Source: Mycoemilia scoparia
Taxonomy: Eukaryota; Kickxellomycota; Kickxellomycetes; Kickxellales; Kickxellaceae
Assembly: GCA_027575805.1 (NCBI GenBank)
Contig: JANBPU010000026.1
Coordinates: 1 to 64,000 of the forward strand
Reading direction: 5' to 3'
Length of the DNA stretch: 64,000 nt
Shown here: positions 1-10,145 of the stretch, in pieces
How positions within the stretch are numbered: the first letter of the stretch is position 1
Layout: each line of letters starts with the position of its first letter
Made by a program: the position numbers and the translations under genes
Notes under the pieces: generated by a model
Databases searched by the model: none
What the model was told of the DNA's origin: nothing
The model's input: only the letters and a program-made list of their open reading frames with translations

Positions 1-126
1 TATAATTAGCCAGTTGGCCAAACAAACTAATTAAATGATTTAAGGTTTTTATTAAATTTCGCTCCAAACCCATAATAATTGTATTGATAAATGTATTTGG
101 GCAAAATGTCAGGCTGAGGCCTAATA

Positions 127-470
127 GCTATCTTTATTACCTTTTATATAACCATACTTTTATTTATTTAAAAATAAAGTTGTAGTTAAAAGGATTTGAA
201 GAACTATAGTTTACAAGTTATTAAACATCCTGAATTATCCCTTCCTGTCTATCATCATTCAGGATGATCCCTATTTGATATTCTATTATCACATCCCCTC
301 TCCTCATTTAGAACCATTTTGAACAATCCAATTTTATTCTGCTTTTCATATACCTTTGTACTTTTCCCTTCTCTCCAGTTCTGAATAATTCTTGACTATT
401 CAGAATGAAAGTTTTTCAGAACCAACTTTCCAAAACAGTTGAGGTTCATCCTAGATGACCCTGGTCTATT
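127..470 (+). repeat. direct repeat copy 1 (left)
   Basis: This copy begins with GCTATCTTTATTACCTTTTA. It matches 2267-2611 along its length with scattered substitutions, including the AAAATAAAGTTGT block, the AAGGATTTGAAGA block and the late GACCCTGGTCT block. The orientation is the same as the copy at 2267 and inverted relative to the one at 1800-2040. Confidence 0.75.
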
Positions 471-1799
471 ACCCATAATTACCCCTTTTTCTAGTTTTGA
501 TAATAATTGCTTACTTTTATCATTTTAATAGTAACTTTGGAGTAATTTTTGATATATATTTTAATATAAGGATTTTTAAAGACTTGTTTATTATATACAT
601 TATTTTACACTTCACAGTTAATACAAATATTAGATGTGATAGGCAGTTCAAGTAGTAGAATATATTAGTAAAATGCAACATAAGCAAGTGTTGCACTAAT
701 GACTTTCTTCAAAGTAGTAGTCTATTAAATAAATACAAAGCATGAAAGTCAAAACTCAATAGTATCATCAAAAGGGCACTAAGGCAAATCAAGGATAAAA
801 TAAGTAATATTGCTAATTATGAGGTTCTAGTAGGGGCTGATATGAGAGATTACCCTTTAACAAAAACTCTAGAAGGAAAGGTTGCATTTTAATTTAAGAT
901 AGTTACTAATATAATTGCAGATGCTATGGATGCAGGAAAAGGTCATGAATCCTTCCATAAGAGTAAATTCAGTATTTGTGGTAGAGAATATGTGATAGGT
1001 TCTAAAAAGAAGTGTCAATCCGTAGGATTGGCTGCAATAAACAACCAAGTAAAACCTTTTGTGAAATAGAAACTTTGATAATAAATATATACCTATAACT
1101 AAATCCTTTCAACCTAAAGTTTATTTCAAACAATTAGTAAAAGAATTAGTAATGTATATAAAAGATAAGATGAAAAAACTATGTATTGTTCCTAATGCTC
1201 CAAACAAGTATCCTCAGGGTCCACTGTTCGGAACAATCGGAACCCTTGGAATATTCCAATGATTCGGAATGATCTAAATCAATTAATGATTAGGCGATGA
1301 TTATCTCATGGCCTATCAAGAAGATTGACATAAGACTAATGAGATATAGAATGAGATATATTAATAGATAGCAAGACATTTGGTCACATATTGAACTTAA
1401 AAGCTATCCTAGATATTCAACTGGTGATATTGGACAATATATATTATACTTATTATGTATATGTGAGACTTAAGTAAAAAAAGTTGTTTTATATTAGTTA
1501 AATATAGGAAACAAGTAAATATGATTATACTAAACTATGAGTTATGGGTTGGGTTTATTATTTAGAATATTAATATAATAATACTATTGAATTATGGAAG
1601 CATCAGCCAAGAAAGTATGTATTAGGAGGCCTACTTATGCAAGAAGAGCTCTTTATAATACTAAGTAATAGAAACACCATGGTCAAGATTGCAAGTGTAA
1701 AACCCTGGGCTTCTGTACAGGTAAAACCAATGGTTGGTGACAGGCCAGGATGGTTTGGAATGAACTCGGCCTGACAGGAAGTTGTAGAAAAGTTTAACA

Positions 1800-2040
1800 A
1801 GAGGATTCAGTACTATTAAGAATGGTCTTGAATAGAAAGGGATCATTCTGAATGAATAAGAAAGGATGAAAATGAACAGTAATGATTTGTTCAGAATGAA
1901 AGGAATTAGAAAGTAGTGATATAGAATTGCTTGGGAAAAACTTATAAAAGAATATAAATAATTTGTACTCGTTCAAATCCTTTCAACCACAACTTTATTT
2001 TAATAAAATAACAGTATGATTATATAAAGGTAAAAATAAG
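1800..2040 (-). repeat. inverted copy of the ~0.35 kb repeat
   Basis: Read on the minus strand this stretch gives TTACCTTTATATAATCATAC, then AAATAAAGTTGTGGTTGAAA, then GGATTTGAA, as in the plus-strand copies at 127 and 2267. It is more diverged and shorter than the other two. A still shorter inverted piece lies at about 1085-1130. Confidence 0.6.
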
Positions 2041-2266
2041 AGTATTGTTTCTCAAAATTATTATGAAAATGCTAATTGTTGGGCCGTAGCCCACATGGTC
2101 CGCCCTGAATGATCCCAGATGGGATTATTTCATCCTGAATGATTCAGGATCGCACTGAACAACTTTCAGTTGATCAGAGTGATTCTGAATCAATCATGAT
2201 TATAAACTGAGGACTGCATTCCTCATTTACTTTTTATTAGTTTAGTTTAGTTCAATGAAGAGTTTC

Positions 2267-2611
2267 GCTATCTTTATTACCTTTTATAAAATCATACTTT
2301 TATTTATTCAAAAATAAAGTTGTGGTTGAAAGGATTTGAAGAGTTATAGTCCAAACGTTATTGTTTATCATTTAAGTTCATTCTTTCCCGTCCATTGTCA
2401 TCCAGGACGATTCCCCATTACTATTCTTATTAACCTCCCTTTTCCCCATTCAGAGTCATCCTGAACGACACCTTTATTCTACTATCTACGCACCCTTGTG
2501 CTTTTCCTTCATTCCCCGTTCTGAACGATTTTGAACCATTCTGAACAAAAGTCTTTTCAGAAAACAACTTTCAGGACAGTTGAGGCTCGTCCCGGACGAC
2601 CCTGGTCTGTC
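2267..2611 (+). repeat. direct repeat copy 2 (right)
   Basis: This is the same element as 127-470, running from GCTATCTTTATTACCTTTTA to GACCCTGGTCTGTCACTAAT. The two direct copies are about 2.1 kb apart and flank a region with an inverted partial copy. This could be a decayed transposon with long terminal repeats or simply nested insertions of one short element. Confidence 0.75.
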
Positions 2612-3141
2612 ACTAATAAAAGAAAATACTAATGAAAATAAATAAATTGTTATAATTCAGGATGATTCAGAATCATCCTGATCTGTCCAGACCAGTCATC
2701 ATTTAAAAAAGGAAAGACAAAAGGATCAATTGAGTTTTGTCCAGAATCATTCAGGATGATTCTGAACTATTATATGTAGACATGAATGGTCATGGCCCAA
2801 TAATATTTATTTATATGTTTATATATGTCTAATGTAGTGCTACTAACTTATTATTTTGAATTTAAATTTTCAGGAAAAAAATGTTAACAAAAGACAAAAA
2901 CTAAACCCAACACCTTGAATTTTAAATATCCCATAATTATTTTCTGAAAAATATATATACCCAAAATGTATGGGGGTAAAATCATGGTACACTATTAGAG
3001 GAGACTCTGCCATATAGTAGACGGAAATAGGTCCCCAACATCTTTTGACCTAGTTAAAAGCCATTTGATATCTAACTCCTGTGGACCCACCGTTTCTGTC
3101 TAAGGCTGTGCGAAATCTCACCAGACACTGGAGCCAATAGA

Positions 3142-3750
3142 TTATATAGCAGTTTGGCTTAAAAATACAACAGTCACAAATGCAGTGGCAAGCCGTGCAA
3201 TGATTACGGCTGGAGCATCGTATATGATTAAAGGGTTTGCTGAGGAGGGTTCAGATACCTGTACATCCCAGGATGTTTCCTGAATATCAACACCCTGAAA
3301 ATGGCTTATTTCGCAGGATGCCATATAGGGGTTCTCTTTGTTGTAGCGACATTGTTCCTCCTCTTTACATGTGGTATTTGTCCAGAGACCTTCCTGATCA
3401 CAGGTGTAGATTAAGTTCGCTTTTATCAAGTCGCATTTCATAGTGCCTATGACACACTGGGAATTTTTCTGGCACTTGATGTCTGGAAATTTGCCATTAT
3501 TGGCATCAGGGACCTCAACGCACAGCTGTGTACTATTGCAAGACATCGTGGACCAAAGCGTACCGTTGCAAACACCGTAGATATTGGCGTGACTGGGCGT
3601 TCCATCACAAAACTTTGCGCCTTTGAAACCACATGGTTTGTTTGCTTCCACGGTGTCATTATAATAGAAAACTGGGGTCTCTTGAGCAGCTGCTTTACCC
3701 ATTATCAACACTAGATTCACAACGCAAAGACTCTTGAACAAAATCGACAT
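3142..3750 (-). CDS. secreted Cys-rich, probably GPI-anchored protein
   Basis: No name is assigned. I start it at the internal methionine at 3750 (MSILFKSLCVV), because the hydrophobic signal peptide ending near AAAQ then lies at the N-terminus; the frame is open upstream to a methionine at 3795. The mature part has two similar modules of about 40 residues, each with regularly spaced cysteines, a conserved Trp (NGTLWS and EGLWTN) and several N-glycosylation sites (NGT, NST, NTT). The last ~20 residues are hydrophobic with no charged tail, as in GPI-attachment signals. The C...C...W...C spacing recalls small chitin-binding modules such as CBM19, but this is only a resemblance. A cell-wall or surface role is inferred. 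Single exon. Confidence 0.65.
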   Translation of the reverse strand: MSILFKSLCVVNLVLIMGKAAAQETPVFYYNDTVEANKPCGFKGAKFCDGTPSHANIYGVCNGTLWSTMSCNSTQLCVEVPDANNGKFPDIKCQKNSQCVIGTMKCDLIKANLIYTCDQEGLWTNTTCKEEEQCRYNKENPYMASCEISHFQGVDIQETSWDVQVSEPSSANPLIIYDAPAVIIARLATAFVTVVFLSQTAI

Positions 3751-4320
3751 ATTGGGAAAGTATGCTGTTATTTGCGACTTTGGCTGTCTAAACATATATT
3801 TTGAGTAATATTAAATGTAAAAGTAATGGTGGCAGTATCAGAGAAATGGTAGACATGCTTCTATTTCCTTCCTGAACGAGGTTTTATACCTCCAGCTTTC
3901 ACCGAAATTCTTTTTCAACCCTATAAATGCAAACTATAAATAAATCGTACATTTTTTGGTATTCAGGCATTATTTATTGTTTATTTTCACACGCAGACAC
4001 ACACTTCTAAATTTATTTCTGTCTGGCTTTACTGTATCAGCTGTGTGAATTATAAGCTGCAATTGTATAGTTGTTGTTCTATCTTCTTTTTTGGTTCGAA
4101 AGCATCTGCGGTTCGCATAAAAAGTTATCTATTTCTAAAAATGTCAACTACATGCGTGACTGGGTCGGAATACCTTTGGAAACATGCTGTCCTAAAACAT
4201 TGTTTGTTCAAACTCCCCATAATGGGTTTCCTAAAATAAATATGCAGATAAATACATTTGATGCCCTAACTGAAGTTATACATCCTGGACCATTCGCTTA
4301 GACCTCTTTCTTGTATAAAG

Positions 4321-4844
4321 ATGAATTCACACAATGATTGCTTGTCAGAAATAGAGAAAGCTCAAGTAGTTGCTGCGCTTGAAGAAAAGACCAAAGCACT
4401 GGCCCAGTTATTTGAAAATCACACAACATCGCTTCAGGATGGGCTCAATATGGCAAGTGTTTATATATCCATTGATATGCACATTGGTGGTATAAATCTA
4501 ACATGAATCTCTACACACACACACGCTGTTATATATTGCTTTTGTTTTTAGCGCCTTATGGTTCAAAAAGAAACTTTAGATTTAGCCGGAACCAGCCTTG
4601 ATGGGATAAATGATCTTGCGCACTCATATGTTGAGAAATTGCAGGAACTGATAGAAAAATGCTATGAGCTAGATGAAAAAATGGTCCAGGTCGAAGTAAT
4701 ACGCCAAAAACTGTAAGTCTGCTATTCCTCACAAAGAAGAAGTATCATTTGACAGATTTTTGTAATATTGCCATGATTTATCTAATTATGTTCGTCTTTG
4801 TTTTTAGGAAAGAAATAATGAATGTACTTGACACTATAAAATAA
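4321..4844 (+). CDS. BORCS6/lyspersin-like coiled-coil protein
   Basis: Three exons: 4321-4452, 4552-4712 and 4808-4844, about 109 residues. The product is helical and charged. The C-terminal pattern LIEKCYELDEKM followed by LKEIMNVLDTIK resembles the C-terminal domain of BORCS6 (lyspersin, DUF2365) as I remember it. In animals BORC sits on lysosomes and recruits Arl8 for organelle positioning, so a vacuole/endosome role is inferred. The first intron is best explained as GC-AG (donor GCAAGT at 4453). A GT donor six bases later, at 4459, would also keep frame but is weak and adds two residues. BLOC-1-type short coiled coils are the main alternative. Confidence 0.6.
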
Positions 4845-4935
4845 GACACAACAAACTCTATATCCAATTTCCTGTACTCGACTACATATTCGCTAATATT
4901 TTATAATTTATAAATAAGAAACGAGTTACTTGGTT

Positions 4936-5106
4936 TGTATATGGCCAAAGTTCACAAGGCTTTGGGCAAAATGGGTCCGCAGGAGTAGTTGCACATCAAA
5001 TGAATGATGATCGGACCAAATCCTGATGAGGGTCCATCGTTTCTGCCTACTACCATAGATCCAATCACTAGTAAAATCTTCCCATATAGCTATGTGTATA
5101 GCTGCT
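4936..5106. repeat. interspersed repeat E, copy 1
   Basis: This aligns with 37306-37450. Shared blocks include CAGGAGTAGTTGCA, GGCCAAA/GGACCAAA then ATCTGA or CTGATGAGG, and CATAGAT..AATCACT. It lies in the 0.5 kb between the BORCS6-like gene and the kinase gene, which otherwise shows nothing I can support. Confidence 0.6.
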
Positions 5107-5378
5107 ATTGCTCTAGCCAAAGTATATCAGTGCCTTCTTTTATATACTCAAGAAAAAGCATCGCAATTATAACAGTGCTAGTACCAGTATAAATAGACAA
5201 CGTCAGGCCAGGGTCTATTTTGTTTAACATGGACTCAAATTCAGCTAAATAAAAGCCATTACACCTTTTATTACAAGTATCGTTTATAAATAATGATTCA
5301 TATGCAATGTTTGCAATGCTTCTATTACTGTTGTTGCTGGCTTTAAAAACAAACAAATGCTCACACAGTACTCATCTT

Positions 5379-6462
5379 TTATTTGGAGCCAAAAATCTTG
5401 GCCATCTCTGCCTTTGTCTGGGCATAGACATCTTCAGGCGATTTCTGACAGTTTATGGTTATGACCTTGTCGTCCTTCAAGTAGTTTTCAATTACCGGGT
5501 AACTATCCTGGGTAAATACACGGAACCGCTTGCGGATAGATTCAATGTTATCATCAGAGCGGCCACTGCTCTCACCACGCTTTAGGAGTCGCTCAAGCAT
5601 CACGTTCTCAGGGCATTCATAGTAAATGACCTTTTCGCAACGCGTCACGGTGTCTTCAAAGGCCTTGGCCTGCACGACGTTCCGAGGGAAGCCGTCAATA
5701 AGGAAGCGATCCGACTCGGGGTGCTCCATCATCATATTGCGAAGGAGCTTGATCGTGATTTCGTGGGGAACTATCTGGCCCTCGCGAATGTAGTTTGCGA
5801 TCAACTCGCCATATTTGGATCCTGGGCGCTTCTGCTCGGCACGAAGCAGGTCGCCAGCACACATGTGGACAAATCCAAAGTCCTTCACCAGCTTAGCAGA
5901 GTTGGTACCCTTTCCTGATCCGGGGCCTCCCAAGACAAATACAACGGTCTTTTCCTTGAATGGGAAGGTCTTGGCTGCCTCGTCATCGCTGGGAATACCC
6001 CCGTCTTCTTGGCTTTCTAAAACATGGATGGTTTATTGTGTGTGTATGTAACACGCACGCACATACAATGTTAAACAGATCGTTGATAAAACACTATGGA
6101 TGGTATGTTTCAAAACACTCCTCTCTTCCACCACACCTGGCTCTCTACTTACTCTTCTTTTTTTCTTCAAGTGCTGGCTTTATAAGTGTTATGTACGCAG
6201 CAACGAAGATAGAAAGTACAGCCATCAATGCGGGTGCGGTGGGGCCACTGCGCACCTTTGGCTTCTCGCTGCCGGCATTCCCCTGCTCCTCCTTATTCTC
6301 AGAGTTGTGTTTTTTGCTCGAGTACTGGATTTGGCGTGCTTGCAATTGCAAAGGCATTGCAATTGATGGATTGCGATACATTTTTGGCGCAATCGGAGTG
6401 CGAAGTGCCGGTAGGCTTCTATTGGCCCTCTTGATGCAAGCAGCAACTGTGCGTGAAAACAT
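5379..6462 (-). CDS. URA6: UMP-CMP kinase with N-terminal membrane anchor
   Basis: It phosphorylates UMP and CMP (and AMP to some extent) with ATP in pyrimidine nucleotide supply. Two exons, 6153-6462 and 5379-6016, joined by a GTAAGT...TAG intron, giving 315 residues. The P-loop GGPGSGKGT lies near residues 133-141, followed by the NMP-binding FLIDGFPRN segment and the lid region RGESSGRSDDN, all typical of the UMP-CMP branch. The first ~105 residues are an extension: basic and Arg-rich at the very start, then a hydrophobic segment (ALMAVLSIFVAAYITLI) and a Lys-rich tail. This suggests mitochondrial import or membrane attachment. The extension is real coding sequence because the splice joins the two parts in phase. 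Confidence 0.9.
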
Positions 6463-6958
6463 GGCTTGTGGCGTGATGAAAGCTTAAAAATCACTAAAGG
6501 TTTTAAAACCATGAACTTTTGAGCTCGAGAGAACGACTGTATTAAATAACAAATAGTACATGTATGGGAGAACCTGAAACCAAAAAGATGTCACAATTGA
6601 TTAAATTTACAACAAAGATCTGACGGGTTGGGTTCGTTTTGACCAAAGCACGAAAGTGGTTTTTGCGTTATGTTCAAACCCATCGGCTGCTTGTTGTGCC
6701 AGCCTTGCATTTATTATGGCCAAGGTTCTGCCAAATGCTTCGAATTTCACAACAAATAATGGCCCAGTTTTTACCAACAACACACCAACAGTATCTTGCA
6801 CAGAGAATGGGCTATGCGCAAAGATATGGAAGATGACTATATATGCCTACTCACCATGCTATAGACCACCAATAGATCTATCTGCACTCTCCCGCCCCCC
6901 CCTTTGATCATAAACAAGGTATCTCCCTCCATCTAACCAGGGCCATCGAATAGAATGG
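6463..6958. other. intergenic, nothing recognised
   Basis: This is about 0.5 kb between the kinase start and the end of the phosphodiesterase gene. It should contain the kinase promoter and the phosphodiesterase 3' region. No conserved frame or repeat was seen; it has a short C-run near 6892-6902. Confidence 0.5.
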
Positions 6959-7513
6959 CTACTTTATCTTCACAGAAGCAATGGTTCTCCAGGACTCTGG
7001 ATTCGGTGAGCCTGTGTCAACAATCTTGATGGAAGTGGCATTGAAGGAAACCCCGTGTGTTTGTTCCAACAACCATTTCTTGGCTCTCTCCTCCTTTTTG
7101 GCCTTTTCATTGCTATCTAGATCACCATAGATCAAGCTGACATGGGGCCTGAAGGGCTTGCTGTAAAGGCCTTCTCCCCAGTAGTTGACAGCATCCTGAT
7201 GGAAGTCGAAAACAAAGGGGTCTTTGACTACACCCAATACACATTGGAAGTATGTCGAGCCATGGGACACGTCCGATAGGCTGATTGTCTTATGTCCGTA
7301 GCCCTTCTCAGCAATGCTGTCAGAAAAGGCTTGTACCTGGGAAATGCATTCGTCGTCGGTTTTTGCTGGAACACTCGAGTAAAGCGTCATATGAGGAAGA
7401 AAGCGGGGGTGCTGTGGGTCTTGGGCAAACGTCTCAATTATGCTGTTGATGGCTCCGAAGGCCATGCTTGTGGGCTCTGGGCTAAGCCATAGGGAATATG
7501 TAGGCTGGGACAT
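6959..7513 (-). CDS. CPD1: 2',3'-cyclic-nucleotide 3'-phosphodiesterase (2H family)
   Basis: The enzyme opens ADP-ribose 1'',2''-cyclic phosphate or 2',3'-cyclic nucleotides, a late step of fungal tRNA-splicing by-product metabolism. The 184-residue protein has both signature motifs of the 2H phosphoesterase superfamily: HMT at about residues 41-43 and HVS at about 124-126, each followed by hydrophobic strands (HMTLYSS, HVSLIYG). I start at 7513 (MSQPTYSLWL) because homologues begin just before the SLWL strand; the frame is open 45 codons upstream with no family resemblance. Length fits the family. The divergent Cdc7 gene starts about 270 bp away, so they may share a promoter region. Confidence 0.88.
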   Translation of the reverse strand: MSQPTYSLWLSPEPTSMAFGAINSIIETFAQDPQHPRFLPHMTLYSSVPAKTDDECISQVQAFSDSIAEKGYGHKTISLSDVSHGSTYFQCVLGVVKDPFVFDFHQDAVNYWGEGLYSKPFRPHVSLIYGDLDSNEKAKKEERAKKWLLEQTHGVSFNATSIKIVDTGSPNPESWRTIASVKIK

Positions 7514-7784
7514 GAGGGATTGTAGAAAGTATATAAAATGCAGAATGAAAGAACAGCAGGCATCCATGTGCTGTATGCACTTTATAGTCTTGGTTAAAGT
7601 GATTAAGCATTTATTATTCCTAATGATGTGGTTATATGCCACATGCACTAAAGGGTGTGGTTTACCAACACTTTACAGCCTTGGTTAACATTCACAGTAG
7701 ATTAACCAAACCCATAAAATTTCACAGACACGTGTGTGCTTTGTTAGACTGAAAGCATATACACCGTGACGAGCTGGCTCTTTA

Positions 7785-9805
7785 TTGCCATGCATCCAAT
7801 TTTTACACACAGATAAAGGAGACTTGATGGAAAACATAACAAATAGTTGCCAGCCAGAGAGCAATACAAACTCTATCGGGAAAGAGAAGGCGGGATTGTC
7901 TGGAGCGGTGTCGGACGATTTAATGGCTGACCATGGGCTGTTGAGCTATGTGGAAAGCCCTCAGGAGCCCAGAAACAAACGCCAGCGGACAGGCAACCAT
8001 GGAGACGACTCGCTACTTGCGGCTTTCCACCACTCTCCACGTATATACAACGAAACAACCACCACTCCCATGGCATCCAGGATCCACCCCTCAGACTCAA
8101 CATCGCTGGTGATAACTCGGATGGACCAAGCCGGGGGCCTTAATAACTCGGAACATAGCTTGGCACACGCATCAGTAGTAAACTCGTCGCACATTTTGGG
8201 CGTGCTTGAAAACAACACCCAGCAGACCCTGACTGAAAGCGCATGCAGTGGCGAAGAATCCCTAACCTATGACGACGAAGAAAGCGATGAGCAAGACGGA
8301 TCAGACGACGCATCTGAAGAGCCTTCAGATGACGATGACGACGATGATGAAGAGGATGAGGATGAGGATGTGTCTATGGATGAAAGCAGGGAAGAAAGCC
8401 TACTTCTTAATGGTGGTGATATAAGGATACCAGAGGACATACAAGAAGAGATCGATGAACTTTATCAAACCTTTCCAAGCATATCCTGCCACTACAAGCT
8501 TGTGGGCAAGATCGGGGAAGGCACGTTTAGTACGGTGTACAAGGCTGTGGATCTTATGCATGAGTCGTATGAAAACAGTTCGTGGGAAATGATATTTCAA
8601 AATAATAGTCACAATGGCAATGACAAAGATAACGATAACGATGATGATATTGAAGTGGTTGAATCTTCACAGCCCAGCGAGAATGGTAAGATTCAATCAT
8701 AAACGCTCTTAAACGACCGAGCTTCTTATCCTTATTGCTGAATACAGCTCTAACTATCTATGGCACTTATTTAGAAACGATGCACCAAGCCTTTGGCGCC
8801 CAATGCCTACATTGTGTGAAATCAAGAAGAAATCGAAAGGAGGCAAGAATAGTAGCCGTCAAAAAGATCTATGTAACTAGCTCGCCAAGGCGCATTGCCA
8901 ATGAGATTGGGATTTTGCGTGATCTTACTGGGAGCACCAAGATCGCACCGCTGATAACCGCCATGCGCCATGAAGACCAGGTCATAGTAGTGATGCCCTA
9001 CTTTAGACATGATGACTTTCGGACATTTTATCTTAAGCTTCCTATACGCGAGATCCAATGGTACATGTCGTCCTTGGTCCAGGCATTGGAATATACACAC
9101 AGGAAAAGGGTTATGCACAGAGATGTCAAGCCTAGCAATTTTTTGTACAATGTGCACCAGAGACATGGTGTCCTTGTCGATTTTGGGCTGGCTGAGCGGG
9201 AAGATGACCAAGAAGTAACTAGAATCAAATCTCGATCTACGCTGAATGTCGACTCAAACACGGCCACTCGGATATTTCGCAGCTTTGACATTAAGGGCCG
9301 GCCCGGTGTGCTTCAGCGCGACCCTCGCCCAGGCTTGAGGGCAAACAGGGCTGGAACCCGTGGCTTCCGCGCCCCTGAAGTCTTGCTAAAGATTCCTGAG
9401 CAGTCGGTGGCTATCGATGTGTGGTCCGTGGGCGTGATCCTACTATGCTTTTTTACTAAACGGTTTCCCTTTTTCCAATCCACGGATGACATCGAAGCAC
9501 TGCTGGAGATATCGGTTCTCTTTGGTCGATACAAAATGGAGCAGGCTGCATCAGAGATGGGTCGGACATTTTTCACAAACATACCTACAGTAAAGGAAAA
9601 GGGCGTTACTTTTGAGCGGCTGATAAAGGTCTACAACCATGAAGGCTGGAAGGAGATACCCCAGGATGGCTTGGATTTCTTGCGGAGATGTCTTTGTTTG
9701 AACCCGGAGGAGCGGATCACAGCCAAGGAAGCCCTCAGCCATCCATTTATAGCAAATATCAGCACCGGCTCGCCTTCCCAAGATAACGCTGCTGAAGATG
9801 AGTGA
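7785..9805 (+). CDS. CDC7: Cdc7 (Hsk1) kinase, catalytic subunit of DDK
   Basis: With Dbf4 this serine/threonine kinase phosphorylates the MCM helicase to fire replication origins. Two exons, 7785-8685 and 8748-9805, give about 652 residues; an in-frame ATG at 7827 is an alternative start. There is a ~235-residue acidic N-terminal region with a run of Asp/Glu, a glycine loop GKIGEGTFSTVYKA near residue 240, VAVKK near 337, HRDVKPSNFLY near 423, DFGLA near 444 and GTRGFRAPEVLL near 505. The GTRGFRAPE form and the basic/Arg-rich insert before it are typical of Cdc7. Unusually, about 80 acidic, Asn/Asp-rich residues are inserted between the glycine-loop strand and the lysine strand, and the intron falls inside this insert. 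Confidence 0.92.
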
Positions 9806-10145
9806 CTATAGTAGCCCAGACATCCACATCGCGTGCATACACCATTATCCACAGTTCCTGTATACATTGTAAAATCGCCACAAAATAGCTTTTAGCGTCA
9901 AAAAATTTCATTTGTCACAAAATAATAGCAATAATAGTAATAGCAGCATTTATTATGTATGCATCCAACTGACAAGCTACAGTATTTTAAAGAAGTATGT
10001 ATAGAAGTAAAGTGGCTAATATTCGGCGACTGCCTATGCTGGAAATGCTACAGCGATGTGTAAAGAGAGAGGGGGGAGTGTCACAGTAGGGGGGTTGCGA
10101 GAAGAGAATAAAAATATTTGACAAATTTCGACCAGACTATTAAAA
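9806..10145. other. 3' intergenic between convergent genes
   Basis: Cdc7 and UGP1 converge here. The stretch is AT-rich with several possible polyadenylation motifs (AATAAT/AATAAA-like near 9920-9950 and 10107). No gene seen. Confidence 0.6.

Larger units (their letters stand above)
1..3141. other. AT-rich repeat-bearing region without an intact gene
   Basis: No reading frame here resembles a protein family. The stretch is very AT-rich and dense in short motifs built from TCATCCTGAA / TTCAGGATGATTC and their complements, for example around 2131-2150, 2640-2700 and 2745-2772. It holds the repeat copies listed separately. Between about 780 and 1240 there are short open stretches broken by stops, which could be a decayed element, but I could not recognise a product. 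Confidence 0.6.

Noticed and set aside
5105..5356. 83-residue minus-strand frame with a membrane-like segment
   Set aside because: It has a plausible hydrophobic stretch, but no start context, no upstream exon space (the kinase gene is next), no family match, and it overlaps repeat DNA. It may be a relic.
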